Source of the DNA: a virus
IMG/VR virus record: IMGVR_UViG_3300027832_000009
Coordinates: 23,336-87,335 of that record
Direction: 5' to 3' (one strand)
DNA length: 64,000 bases
Positions 42,500 to 51,670 of the stretch are shown piece after piece (positions within the stretch are counted from its first letter, which is position 1; every line of letters starts with the position of its first letter). Under the pieces are notes generated by a model. The model worked only from the letters and a program-made list of their open reading frames with translations, was not told the origin of the DNA and ran no database searches. A program made the position numbers and the translations under genes.

Positions 42500-43372
42500 T
42501 TATCCAAGTCTTGCCTCTGTGTGTTTAAGCCAAGCCTCTGCATCTTGCTGCTTAAAACACAGCTGCGGGTCAAATATTCCTGTCATGTGCGGGTGGTTCA
42601 CCGCGTACAAACTGTTATGCCAAACTCGAACAAGGAAGTTAACGAGAGCTCTAGTGCTGCGAAGTGCTTCCACCTCGTCACTTGTGGAGCTCTGAATTAT
42701 GTCACGAGCGATTCTAGATACACCCTCTCGCATAACCAGCAGACTGTGCTCGTCGCGCCCGTTGTACACCATATCCAACACTTGGCTGCACTTGCTGTAT
42801 TTAGGCGACTTATCCCCCGCCAGCACGGCGCAAATATGCCGAGGTGTTAATCTCAGGTATGTGTGAATCCCAACATAACCGGGTTTCCCTTCTCGCAAAA
42901 ACCACCTCGGATCAAGGATGCTCTGCATTATACCACGCAATTGCGGTGGCGGCTCTGGCGTCAGAAAGCTCAACCCGGGCCAGAATGGGAGCGTTGTCGC
43001 CGATACGCTGCTGTCCGTCATATATCTCAGCACATCACAAAACGCAGCGTTCACCACTATCCAACCACCTGTGCTGGATCTTCGTTTACATCTTTTAAGT
43101 CGTTGCAGGATGCTGTCTGCAGATGTTGATGCGTTCTCTCTGTGCGTATTTGGCCCAGCTACGAGAATGGTGCAGCGGTCTCCGCAGCGTCTGTAGAGCT
43201 GCAAAATCAGGTCAGCGTTCCATAGTGTCCCCGTTGTAAAAACCTTGGCATAAGTTTTCCTTAATTCTGTAAAAAGCACATCGAGTGGGCCACAGTACTC
43301 CGAGCAGGTTAACCCCTGCGCGGAGACCATGATCTTCCCACTGACTACCGTAAACACAACAATTTCCGACAT
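42500..43372 (-). CDS. Hypothetical protein downstream of SbcC
   Basis: A 290-residue protein. The ATG at 43372 overlaps the TAA of the SbcC gene by one base (TAATG). An opening beta segment (EIVVFTVVSGKIMVSA) and VLFTELRKTYAKVFTTG, ILVAGPNTHRENA suggest an alpha/beta fold like a nuclease or TOPRIM, but no catalytic motif is clear. Confidence 0.7.
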   Translation of the reverse strand: MSEIVVFTVVSGKIMVSAQGLTCSEYCGPLDVLFTELRKTYAKVFTTGTLWNADLILQLYRRCGDRCTILVAGPNTHRENASTSADSILQRLKRCKRRSSTGGWIVVNAAFCDVLRYMTDSSVSATTLPFWPGLSFLTPEPPPQLRGIMQSILDPRWFLREGKPGYVGIHTYLRLTPRHICAVLAGDKSPKYSKCSQVLDMVYNGRDEHSLLVMREGVSRIARDIIQSSTSDEVEALRSTRALVNFLVRVWHNSLYAVNHPHMTGIFDPQLCFKQQDAEAWLKHTEARLG

Positions 43373-45510
43373 TACGTCAGCTCTATAACCTTGCTGAAAA
43401 GATGGTCTAGCCGTCTCTCGTGCGTCACCACGACACACTGCAGACCAGAAGATTCTGACATCCTTTTCAGGTGCGTAAACACTGGCTCAAACGCTTCAAT
43501 GCGCCGAGAGTCCAGAAACGCTGTCGGCTCATCCAACAGCAGACAATTCACTTGTGGGATGATCGTCCGTGTCATCGCTAAACGAAACGCAAACGCCATC
43601 GCGACTTTCTGCCCCTGGCTCAGCCGCTGGGCTGGTTGCACTGTACCGTCGACGAACGATGCCGTAAAGGATGCCTCGTCTGCAACATCAATCCGGAAGT
43701 CCGCATCAAACAACTCCAGCTGCTGATTTATTGCACCACGGAGCCGCTGCAGGTTGGATTGCACGACAATTGCCGGGGCTGATTGACTGTGCAGTATTCT
43801 TTGTGTTTCCACAAAAATACCTCGCACATCACGTACAGCTCTGGCCTCTTCTTCTGCTGCCAGCGTTGCAGTCAGCTGACTCTCCAGCTGCAGAACACGA
43901 TCAGCGAGCACTGTCTCCGTCGTGTTTGCCTGCTGAATAGCTGCGACCACAAGTTGCCACGTTGCCAAATCTGCAGAGATCTCCGGCTCCTTGCTGTAAT
44001 CCACAACAAACGCCGACCTTGAGTCGATCGCTGCCTGTTTCCTGGTCGTTGCTTCCGTGAGTGTTGTAGTGGCTCGCAATACCTCCGATTGCCTTCCTGT
44101 GAGGGTGCTCTGCAGCTCCCGCAACGCCTGCCACAGTTGCTGCAGCTGCGTCACAGCATACACGACATCGCGACGATCCGATGGTGGTGGCACTGGTGGT
44201 GCCACCATAGTTTGCGACGCTGCCTGTAGTTGGTTCCGGCAGCTCTCTGAATAGGTTACGGCTTTCGTTAGACTTGCTTTATAAGCCGCCGCGCTGTCCA
44301 GTCGTCTAGAGATGGTGAGTCGCTCTGTTAATTTCGGCTCTAGGTCCTTCACCGCCTGTTGCTTACGTTCCAGCACGTGTGTACCTACCGCTCCGCACGT
44401 AGGACACTTATCGAACGCAGGCATATTGGCCAGTTGTGACAACACCGCAATATCTGTAGCTAGCTCGTTACGCCTCCCCTCATCCTGTCGAACTTGCTCG
44501 TCACTCAGTAACTGTTCCGGTGATGCCGTGTCTCGTAGTACTTGCTCCGCTTCTGTTGCCACAACACAAGCTGCCTCTAGCTGTGCCACATACTTGGAGG
44601 ATGCTACTCTTACCGCCTCCACCTGATCGTACAACAGCCAAGCTTTGGCCTGCACATCAACGTACGCCTCATCTACGCCAGCTATTGCCATCTCTTTGCT
44701 GATAATAACTGCCTCCAGCAGCTTTACAGCAAGTGCTGCCTCTGCTGCCGGAGCCGTAGCCACGGCCTCCTGCTCTGTATACAGCGTCACATGCGTATCC
44801 AGCCTCTTGGAGAGCTCGATCTCCCGCAGCACTCTCTCACAGAGCTGTAACTCTGCTTGCACGGATGCTGCAGTATTCGGGTTTGCTGCGATAGCCTCCT
44901 GACACCGCCGCAGCTCCAGTCTGCAGTTAGTCAGCTTGACAGTTACAGCCGCCGAGTCTTCACTCATGACCGGCACCTCCATTCTGGAGATAAACCCGGT
45001 CAACTCTTGTAGGGCTGTCTCAGCCCTCTCCAAACGGAACAACTTCTGAAACTGCGACCGTCGGGCTGCCGGGGATTGGTCCAGAAACGAGAACAGTTCA
45101 GAGTGTGTCACTACCACCATAGCTCTCAGGATTTCCTGCGACACCCCGAGCATACTTTCGACTGCTGCCTTCACAGCTGCGTCGCCCGAGATCTCCTCCC
45201 TCCCGTTTATTGTCATAATTGCCGTGGGTGTTTTAGGCCTCAAATTGCGGCGGATCACAACTGTGCTGCCGCCGTGCTCAAACACGAGTTCCACGAATGA
45301 CTTGGCGTTCTTCCCAGCTCGCTGATTGATGTTATCAGCTTTCACACCTGCCGTATCTATCTCGCCCGTGAGAGCAAAACCGACAGCGTTCAGGATGTTT
45401 GACTTCCCTGAGCCGTTCGCGCCAACGATTGCATTCAATCCGTCACCAAACACGATCACCTTGGATTCGTGTTGGCAGAAATTAGACACTTCCAATTGTA
45501 TCAACCGCAC
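43372..45510 (-). CDS. SbcC/Rad50/gp46-like SMC ATPase
   Basis: A 712-residue SMC-type ATPase that partners the SbcD-like nuclease in end processing. IVGANGSGKSN (28-38) is Walker A; LSQGQKVAMAFAFRLA is the ABC signature; CLLLDEPTAFLD is Walker B with the D-loop; CVVVTHERRLD supplies the switch histidine. The middle is a long coiled coil broken by KCPTCGAVG, the CxxC zinc hook that dimerises two molecules. The GTG at 45510 has AGGGAG upstream and starts at RLIQLEVSNFCQHE, the expected first strand. It overlaps the SbcD gene by 29 bases. Confidence 0.95.
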   Translation of the reverse strand: MRLIQLEVSNFCQHESKVIVFGDGLNAIVGANGSGKSNILNAVGFALTGEIDTAGVKADNINQRAGKNAKSFVELVFEHGGSTVVIRRNLRPKTPTAIMTINGREEISGDAAVKAAVESMLGVSQEILRAMVVVTHSELFSFLDQSPAARRSQFQKLFRLERAETALQELTGFISRMEVPVMSEDSAAVTVKLTNCRLELRRCQEAIAANPNTAASVQAELQLCERVLREIELSKRLDTHVTLYTEQEAVATAPAAEAALAVKLLEAVIISKEMAIAGVDEAYVDVQAKAWLLYDQVEAVRVASSKYVAQLEAACVVATEAEQVLRDTASPEQLLSDEQVRQDEGRRNELATDIAVLSQLANMPAFDKCPTCGAVGTHVLERKQQAVKDLEPKLTERLTISRRLDSAAAYKASLTKAVTYSESCRNQLQAASQTMVAPPVPPPSDRRDVVYAVTQLQQLWQALRELQSTLTGRQSEVLRATTTLTEATTRKQAAIDSRSAFVVDYSKEPEISADLATWQLVVAAIQQANTTETVLADRVLQLESQLTATLAAEEEARAVRDVRGIFVETQRILHSQSAPAIVVQSNLQRLRGAINQQLELFDADFRIDVADEASFTASFVDGTVQPAQRLSQGQKVAMAFAFRLAMTRTIIPQVNCLLLDEPTAFLDSRRIEAFEPVFTHLKRMSESSGLQCVVVTHERRLDHLFSKVIELT

Positions 45511-46687
45511 GACTGCTGCTCCCTGTTTTGTATTTTTGCACAAACTCTGACAACACTGCTGGGCCGCTACCTTTAGCGGACTCAATTAGCAGTAACGCTA
45601 CCACTTTCGCTTCTTCAGACACATTCTCAACCATTCCCACAGCTGCTTCCAGGGTTACCAACTCGCTAGCTGCAACTGCGGTAGCCGCCGCCTCTCTGAA
45701 TTGTGTCAGCACAGCATCACCCGCTGTCCGACTGGCAATCAGGTGCACCCCGGCCGCCTTAGCTGCCGCCTGCAACACCACAAACACGTTGCCGCTCATG
45801 GAGTCATTGTAAGCGACGCTCACAATCGGCTGCCGAATATCCTGCGGGTTATGCGGGCTTGTGAGCTCACCAGCTCGCCGGATCATTGGTACCAGGCTAG
45901 CCAGCTCTTCCTCGTTTTGCAGCACATACCTCTGCACCGGTCTCGACAGTAACGGGATCCCTGTATACGTCAGAGACTGTCCTGTCGGTGACATTGTGGT
46001 GTGCAGCGTAAACACAAAGTGATTGCTGGGCTCATTTACGGCATTTACGCACACTGCCCCCGGTGATAATAACGAGACCGCTCCACCGTCTGCCGCTGAT
46101 CCTGTGGACGCCAGCACCATGTGCAGATCGCCGCTCGCTACAGCTATCGCTCGTGGTAACCAGGAAGCCTCTGCTGTCTCCGATGACCCCATCTTGCCAA
46201 ACTCTGCCCACGCTTGATGCGTAAACAAGATCTGAGCCTCTGCTGGTATGTGAGCAAGAGATTGTTTGAATACAGGTAGCGGCTGATAGTCCAACCCATA
46301 ACAGGCGACCTGCTGCTGCCCATCCTGCGTCGGCAGATAGTGCACCTTCTCGTGCAGCCATATCGGCCACGCATGCACACTAGGCCACGGCGTAGCACAG
46401 TAGTCGTGATTCCCCTGGATGAAATACACAGCGATATTATGACTCTGCAGCTCATCCATCTTTTGACAGAAAACCTGCACTACCGTCGACGGGACGGACC
46501 GCGAGTCGAAAATGTCTCCCAGCAACACCAGCGGTAACTGCAGCTGTATCGCTATCGCCACAGCTTGGCTAAAAGCACAGATAGCGTCTCCAGTAATGTC
46601 TCTCCGAGAAACCCATGTCCTATCTGCCAGGTGCAGGTCGCCTACAATCACAGCGACAGCATTATTATTAGAAATACAATTCTCCAC
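45482..46687 (-). CDS. SbcD/Mre11/gp47-like nuclease
   Basis: A 401-residue metallophosphoesterase. VIVGDLHLAD (D17, H19), LLGDIFDSR (D58), QGNHDYC (N93, H94, D95) and ILFTHQAW are the metal-binding motifs. With the SbcC-like ATPase it would trim DNA ends and remove hairpins. Start is a GTG sharing one base with the stop of the upstream gene (TAGTG), with GAGGAG eight bases ahead. Confidence 0.95.
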   Translation of the reverse strand: MENCISNNNAVAVIVGDLHLADRTWVSRRDITGDAICAFSQAVAIAIQLQLPLVLLGDIFDSRSVPSTVVQVFCQKMDELQSHNIAVYFIQGNHDYCATPWPSVHAWPIWLHEKVHYLPTQDGQQQVACYGLDYQPLPVFKQSLAHIPAEAQILFTHQAWAEFGKMGSSETAEASWLPRAIAVASGDLHMVLASTGSAADGGAVSLLSPGAVCVNAVNEPSNHFVFTLHTTMSPTGQSLTYTGIPLLSRPVQRYVLQNEEELASLVPMIRRAGELTSPHNPQDIRQPIVSVAYNDSMSGNVFVVLQAAAKAAGVHLIASRTAGDAVLTQFREAAATAVAASELVTLEAAVGMVENVSEEAKVVALLLIESAKGSGPAVLSEFVQKYKTGSSSRAVDTIGSV

Positions 46688-47049
46688 TACATTATCTCCT
46701 CTTCCAGTGTATTTGTTGGTTTAGACCCTACACAATTTTCCTGACAACAAAGCGGGCAGAGTGACACTCTACTAAGTCTTTGCTTCTTTACTCTACGCCA
46801 CCTTCTACCAATGGTTAACAGCTGCGTGACCCGCGTATCTGAACTGGAAGATATGGCGCTCGCTGCTTTTACCATCCCTGAAATAAGCTCAGCTGTTGGC
46901 CCGACCCTCGGCCCGGCGCCTCCGAGTTTTGTTGTTAAACTCTCTGACGACGCTGCCTCCACCAGCAGTGAACGCATAGTGAGAAGCTTACTACAGCCAC
47001 CACACAGCAGTCTGTTAATGTACACCTGCTCAAACATGGTTAATTTCAC
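46687..47049 (-). CDS. Cysteine-pair hypothetical protein
   Basis: A 120-residue protein with CGGC at residues 16-19 and CPLCCQENC near 97, enough for one zinc site joining both ends. GTG at 47049 (AGAGGTAGAG upstream) or ATG at 47037. It precedes and is coupled with the SbcD gene. Confidence 0.7.
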   Translation of the reverse strand: MKLTMFEQVYINRLLCGGCSKLLTMRSLLVEAASSESLTTKLGGAGPRVGPTAELISGMVKAASAISSSSDTRVTQLLTIGRRWRRVKKQRLSRVSLCPLCCQENCVGSKPTNTLEEEIM

Positions 47050-47084
47050 GGTTTGCTCTACCTCTGTTAAACCCGTGGCACGAC

Positions 47085-47102
47085 TTGGTTATTAATAACC
47101 AA
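47085..47102. promoter_or_regulatory. 18-bp perfect palindrome, copy 3
   Basis: TTGGTTATTAATAACCAA, with the same core as 14951 and 30766. It lies 36 bases upstream of the gene starting at 47049, so here it is in the leader/promoter region of the SbcD-SbcC transcript. Confidence 0.6.
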
Positions 47103-47172
47103 ATATCGAGGTGTAAAACTTCTGCTCATTCTCGACAGATTTCACAGCTATTACGCCGCTGAGATGGCGCAG

Positions 47173-47204
47173 ACGCAGCCGGGATTTTAAGGCCCCGGCT
47201 GCGT
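47173..47204 (-). terminator. Strong hairpin, probable terminator
   Basis: ACGCAGCCGGG and CCCGGCTGCGT form a perfect 11-bp stem with a ten-base loop, between the gene at 47289 and the SbcD operon. No T-run follows. The remaining non-coding gap (47050-47288) shows no convincing gene. Confidence 0.6.
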
Positions 47205-47288
47205 GATTGGTGTGCTCAGCCTGACCGGAGACGGAGCAACAGGTACCTCCATGGCAAGAGGTCCTGTGAATCATACACCGAAAATCGC

Positions 47289-48515
47289 TTATTCCTTAAC
47301 TGTTTGGTCACTTTTTTGCATGACAACTCTCAAATACCCTGCCGGCATAATAAAGTCGTACTGACCCAGAAGTGCGTACTCTCGCGGAGGTAGCTCTTGC
47401 ACAATCAGCGGGTTACTTGGTGGTGAGTCTGCGTCTGCCAAGAACGCGTCAACATATGGGCCACCCTTGTCATCCCCGTTGACAATCCGGATCGTCACAA
47501 GGTACGTGGTGCCCTCTGCTGTGATTTTGTCTTCCCAAAACCACAGGGTCTCCCCCGCCCCCTTCTCGGCGACTGCGGTCTTAGCGCTCAACCACCGCCG
47601 AGCATTCGCCAGCTCTTCCGGCTCGACATCGATGATCCACGCTTCCAGACGCGGTAGCACAGCGTAATTAGCGTTTGAAGGTGCCAGTGGTAGCGGTGAG
47701 TCACAACTCGTGACTGATGTCGCTGCAATGTCCTCCAACCTCTGCCCACCGTCTTCCAGAATGTCTACGTAGCCGCGACCACCTTCCTCTGTGAAGGTCA
47801 ACACAACAGCCCGGAACTGCACACCGGATGGGTGCGTGTAGATCACACGAGCACCCGGTGCAAACACAGCAGGTCCGCTGCTCTCAGTCTTTTTCCGAGT
47901 TTTCTTCGTAGTCGGTGCTACTGGTGCTGCTGCTGCTGTCGCCGCAGGTACAACCGCTGAGCCCTCTGCTGCCGCCGCAGACGCCTCAGGAGCTGCCTGA
48001 GCCTGATTCTGAGCCTCTCCAGCCACAGAAGCCTCCACAGAGCCTCCTGTGGTTTCTGGTGCGGCTTCTGCTGTGGTAGCTGCTGCCGGTGTATCGGTCG
48101 TGTCGAATGCCCCATCCATGAACATTTTCTGCAGATTCGGGTTATCCACCCACTGCAGCAACGTCAGCGGGACTGCCGTCTGAGTGGATTCGGCTTCGCG
48201 AACCATGTCGACGTACAGAGCCAGGTACCCAATCACTTCCTTTGCCGACCACTGCCGTACGCCCAGCTTGGCGGCAGTTGTCTTGGCTCTCGGCAACCGA
48301 GACGAGATGATCAGCTCGGGGATTGTGTTCCCTTCTGTGAGGGGATTTGCAAACGGCGTATACATCTGCAGGAACGTTTCGAACGGGAGCGACGGGGTCA
48401 GCATTCGCATGAACAAATACAACGTCACCAACTCAATCTGCTTTGCGTCTCCTCGAAACGCATCGCAACCACCCTGCTTACCAAACTCTGCTAAAAGTTG
48501 AGGGATTGTTTTCAT
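47289..48515 (-). CDS. Hypothetical protein with alanine-rich linker
   Basis: A 408-residue protein, ATG at 48515 behind AGGTAGAAG. Residues 1-135 are helical, 136-215 an alanine/glutamate/proline linker with a basic patch (TTKKTRKKTESSG), and 218-268 (GARVIYTHPSGVQFRAVVL, RGYVDILEDGGQRLEDI) resemble a small SH3/Tudor-like barrel. The last 120 residues are globular. No family is recognised; the barrel and basic linker would suit nucleic-acid binding. Confidence 0.7.
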   Translation of the reverse strand: MKTIPQLLAEFGKQGGCDAFRGDAKQIELVTLYLFMRMLTPSLPFETFLQMYTPFANPLTEGNTIPELIISSRLPRAKTTAAKLGVRQWSAKEVIGYLALYVDMVREAESTQTAVPLTLLQWVDNPNLQKMFMDGAFDTTDTPAAATTAEAAPETTGGSVEASVAGEAQNQAQAAPEASAAAAEGSAVVPAATAAAAPVAPTTKKTRKKTESSGPAVFAPGARVIYTHPSGVQFRAVVLTFTEEGGRGYVDILEDGGQRLEDIAATSVTSCDSPLPLAPSNANYAVLPRLEAWIIDVEPEELANARRWLSAKTAVAEKGAGETLWFWEDKITAEGTTYLVTIRIVNGDDKGGPYVDAFLADADSPPSNPLIVQELPPREYALLGQYDFIMPAGYLRVVMQKSDQTVKE

Positions 48516-48522
48516 CTTCTAC

Positions 48523-49587
48523 CTAACTGCTTTCTGTTTGTTGGAATTCACCACTACGACTGTACTGAGAAATTTTAACCTGCTGCAGAACCCGATTGTA
48601 GGCCAGCAGCAACTCGTCGTCTGCGGTCAGCCACTCCGGCCGATACCTCAAGACTCTAGCGAACCACGACCGAAACTTCGAGCGATGGATCGCTCTGCTC
48701 GTCCACATGTTTTCATACACCACCCCATCTTTGGTTTTGCAGACGGGTTCCATGTTCGAAGTGAGCAAGAGCGTAGGTGGTACCGCAACATGCTGACTGA
48801 CCGTCGTGAGCAACGTGAAGATCTCCACGTGCAGCTGATACTGGCCGACTTTGGTCTTGGTAAACCAGAACCGCACGCTGCGAAAATAACCTTTCAGAGA
48901 CTTCGCGTTATCTACAACTTTGCCGCTCTCTCTCTTTCGCTGAATGTCCCGCATAACGTGCAGCGCTGCAGCTTCCAGATCCACCACCGTACTGTACGTG
49001 TACCGATGCCGTCGAACAACTACCGTCATAGCTCTGTGAGATATACCTAACCTCGGGCCGAACTGGATGGCTTTGCAACAGGCCTCAAACATCTGCCAGG
49101 CTTTGCGGGAATAACAGAACGGGCAAATCCGAATCATACCACAAGCCCAGCTGTGGGGCGTCACGCTGACTGTCAGCGGTCGACAGTTGATTCGCGTGTT
49201 CCATGTGGAGTCACAAGAATTATAGATCGCAGCTCTGCGGATCTTCTGCGCTGCCTCCGCCCACCGAAATCTCGCACACAGGATTCCATTCCAGACTTTC
49301 GTTTCGTCACGTGGAGCTGCTCTTCTAGTCGCTGTGCGAGCCACCGCGCTCAAGATGTACGAATGAAAGTTTGTTCGCTTCCCTCTGTGATGCTTACCCG
49401 GTCTGAACCTGGTGACTGCCAAGTCACCTTCTCTGGGTGTCGCAGGTTGTGGTGTTAAATTCGCTGAAGCTGCTGACTCATGTGTCGCTGGTTCAGCTTC
49501 TGGTTCTGGTTGGTCTGCTGGCACTCCCAGCTGTGTGTCGCCTGTGTCGTCATCTGTGGGATCTGTGAGATCTGTGTCGTCTGTCAT
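48523..49587 (-). CDS. Hypothetical protein with cysteine motif, weakly Rep-like
   Basis: A 354-residue protein. After an acidic N-terminus, residues 150-175 hold CGMIRICPFCYSRKAWQMF and later GYFRSVRFWFTKTK, then GQYQLHVEIFTLL. The order of a CxxC cluster followed by a hydrophobic strand with His recalls rolling-circle Rep proteins, but the second histidine of the HUH motif and a clear catalytic tyrosine are not evident. It lies beside the 1.4-kb repeat array, which makes a DNA-binding initiator-like role worth testing. The start lacks a strong ribosome binding site. Confidence 0.6.
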   Translation of the reverse strand: MTDDTDLTDPTDDDTGDTQLGVPADQPEPEAEPATHESAASANLTPQPATPREGDLAVTRFRPGKHHRGKRTNFHSYILSAVARTATRRAAPRDETKVWNGILCARFRWAEAAQKIRRAAIYNSCDSTWNTRINCRPLTVSVTPHSWACGMIRICPFCYSRKAWQMFEACCKAIQFGPRLGISHRAMTVVVRRHRYTYSTVVDLEAAALHVMRDIQRKRESGKVVDNAKSLKGYFRSVRFWFTKTKVGQYQLHVEIFTLLTTVSQHVAVPPTLLLTSNMEPVCKTKDGVVYENMWTSRAIHRSKFRSWFARVLRYRPEWLTADDELLLAYNRVLQQVKISQYSRSGEFQQTESS

Positions 49588-49637
49588 GGTATCTGCTTTC
49601 TGTTTGCTGGTTTATGGTTACTCGCTCTACTGGCGTC

Positions 49638-50995
49638 GCAGATATGAGACCTCTGCGCAGGTATTGGTTATTCGTATCCACGATTAGCCCTCCCCGGTGC
49701 TCAGATACGATGCCTCTGAGCTGGCGATGATGTGTCGCGGATGTGTCGCTGACTACTGTACAGTAGATGTGCGTTGAAAGACCCGCCACATTGTGGGGCT
49801 ATATGTGGCCGGAGCGCTAGCGACGAAGCCTCAACATATAGCCCCACGCATGTGGTACTACTCGCTAGAGTAGAACCCGGAATATCGCCTAAATGACCTT
49901 TTTTTGACCCATTTTTCATAAGTGATTTACTGGACTTTTCACATTCTGATCAACTTGCGACACATTAACGAGGCGACACACAGCTGTACAAACGTCTGCT
50001 GCGTTTGTTGATTTCTGCTGTACGGCGCCGTACAACGCAGTTTTGGTGAAAATCGTGAAGTTGCACCCTCGTTCATGTCACTAATCTGTACAGATTAGCC
50101 GGTACATCAGAATTGGGGTTTAGACTGTTTGGAATGCTGTAGCCGGTGTCCCGTATGCTGCTGTGTGTTCAGTCTTTTGTTCATTACTGTACGACATTTG
50201 CAGCTACGAGGCCTCTGTGGGGTCGCTGTCAGATCACGGTAGTGGCTATCTCCGTCACTTCGCAGATACGAAGCCTCTGCGGGGGCGCGGTGACTTGCGC
50301 GAGGGTAACAATCCAGCAAGGTTATCGGTGATCGGCTCGTGGTTCTCGTCCTGCAGATACGAAGCCTCTGCGGGGGCACTGTTGGATTTACTGTGCTCGA
50401 CACACGTCTCTCTTCGAGTCCGCGGATATGCGGTCTCTGTTACGTGCGTGTTACGTGCGTGTTACGTGCGTGTTACGTGCGTGTTACGTGCGTGTTACGT
50501 GCGTGTTACGTGCGTGCGATCTTCAGGCTTGCATCTCAGATACGACGCCGCTGAGGGGGCACTGTTACGCGGACTGCTGCGATACGTCGATCTGCAGATA
50601 CGAAGCCTCTGCAGAGGCATTGTCGGATCCCATCGACCATCCATCCGCAGATATGAGGCCTCTGTGGTGGCACTGATACGCGGACTGCACCGGTACTCGG
50701 ATCTGCAGATACGAAGCCTCTGCAGTGGTATTGTTGGGTTTGCTGTGCTCACTGCTGTTGACTCCAAGTCCGCAGATACGAGGCCTCTGTGGTGGCATTG
50801 ATACCATACGAAAGGTGGGCGCAGTATGTCTGAGGGTCTCAGATACGAAGCCCCTGAGCGGGCACTGATACGCAAACTGCATAGGCACTTGCCTCTGCAG
50901 ATACGAGGCCTCCGCAGAGGCACTGTTGGGTTTACTGTGCTCGCAGCTGTCGAGAGTTTTGATCTGCAGATATGAGGCCTCTACAGCGGCACTAT
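49638..50995 (-). repeat. Array of at least 14 family-B structured repeats (1.4-kb non-coding region)
   Basis: Bases 49588-51004 contain no credible gene. Copies begin at about 49638, 49700, 50200, 50262, 50353, 50422, 50535, 50594, 50647, 50705, 50772, 50838, 50897 and 50966, mostly 53-70 bp apart. The plus-strand form is GCAGA, TACGAAGCC, TCTGC, then two to four bases, then GGCATTG. The outer helix changes in concert (GCAGA/TCTGC; CTCAGA/TCTGAG; CGCAGA/TCTGTG) and the short helix too (GCC/GGC; ACC/GGT at 49638; GCC/GGT at 50705). Spacers fall into two recurring types, one with TTGGGTTTACTGTGCTC and one with GATACGCGGACTGC. Possibilities are an RNA gene array, a replication origin or a recombination region. 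Confidence 0.9.
50439..50515. repeat. Seven perfect tandem copies of an 11-bp unit
   Basis: GTTACGTGCGT is repeated seven times without change. It abuts the degenerate element at 50422 and replaces the pairing segment expected downstream of that element, so it looks like a local slippage expansion. Confidence 0.95.
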
Positions 50996-51004
50996 TTGAG
51001 TCCG

Positions 51005-51670
51005 TCAGGCGAGTGAGTAAACATCCAGCGGACCCGTCATAGGGTCCTCGAAATCCAGCTCACTGATGACCCGGGCTGCATTCTGAGCAACCGTGAGATC
51101 TGCCGGTGTTAGTTGGGCTGCTGAGCACATAGCCACACGAGACAGCCCAGCAATGAGATCGGCTGCCCAGTTGAACCTGCTCCGCTGACGGCTTTCCCAG
51201 TGAAAATGGCAGACGTACCCCAACGTTCGCAGGTATCTCAAAGACGCCCAGAACGCCCCGTGTTTGCGAGGTACTCGCATATCGTTCGCCATGGCGGCGT
51301 TCCCCCAGGTTGCGACAACCTGGGAATCTGTCACGACATGCACGTTGAGAAACCCTTGAGACTCAAGCCGGGCTTTGCCGTACTGTCCGTCAAACCAGTT
51401 GAGTAAGCTGAGATACGGCATGGTTTCCGCAAGATTGATAGACCCTGCGTTCATGGCTCCGAAATTGACTCGTCGTCCCTTGGTTTGGTTGTCAATTAAG
51501 ATCCCCGCCCACCCGCACGGCCTGTCCACAGCGTTTCCGCTGCCATCTCCGAGTAGTAGTAGATCCCAGACAGTAATACCGAGACGTTGCAATAAGGGTT
51601 GCAGCGGGTCTAGCTGCTCCAGTTGGGGAGATCTACCTTCCGATGTTGGGGTGGTTTGTTGTGGCTGCAA
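51005..51670 (-). CDS. Ribonuclease H-like protein
   Basis: A 221-residue protein with the RNase HI fold. LLLGDGSG (D42), INLAETMPYLSLL (E82), HVVTDSQVV (D115) and NWAADLIAG (D171) supply the four acidic residues of the D-E-D-D active site, so it should cut RNA in RNA/DNA hybrids, for example primers. The TTG at 51670 has GGAG seven bases upstream. It lies immediately downstream of small membrane-type genes and is followed by the repeat array. Confidence 0.85.
   Translation of the reverse strand: MQPQQTTPTSEGRSPQLEQLDPLQPLLQRLGITVWDLLLLGDGSGNAVDRPCGWAGILIDNQTKGRRVNFGAMNAGSINLAETMPYLSLLNWFDGQYGKARLESQGFLNVHVVTDSQVVATWGNAAMANDMRVPRKHGAFWASLRYLRTLGYVCHFHWESRQRSRFNWAADLIAGLSRVAMCSAAQLTPADLTVAQNAARVISELDFEDPMTGPLDVYSLA

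Noticed and set aside
46160-46185. Structured-repeat copy in the SbcD gene
   Set aside because: Only GAAGCCTCTGC matches; the upstream pairing strand and downstream GGC are missing and the protein motif context is normal.
47092-47274. Small minus-strand open frame in the 47.05-47.29 kb gap
   Set aside because: It runs through a perfect terminator-like hairpin and a palindrome, has no ribosome binding site and an unconvincing composition.
49638-50995. CRISPR array
   Set aside because: Repeats are about 28 nt and spacing is roughly regular, but the spacers are themselves related, lengths vary, repeats differ between copies in a paired way, and no cas gene is present.
49638-50995. Integron attC array
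   Set aside because: GTTGGGTTT in spacers resembles the attC GTTRRRY core, but the matching RYYYAAC partner and cassette genes are missing and no integrase is seen.
50163-51000. Long open frames on both strands in the repeat array
   Set aside because: They arise from repeated sequence (periodic peptides such as ADTRPLW and LRACYVRV), lack ribosome binding sites and conflict with one another.
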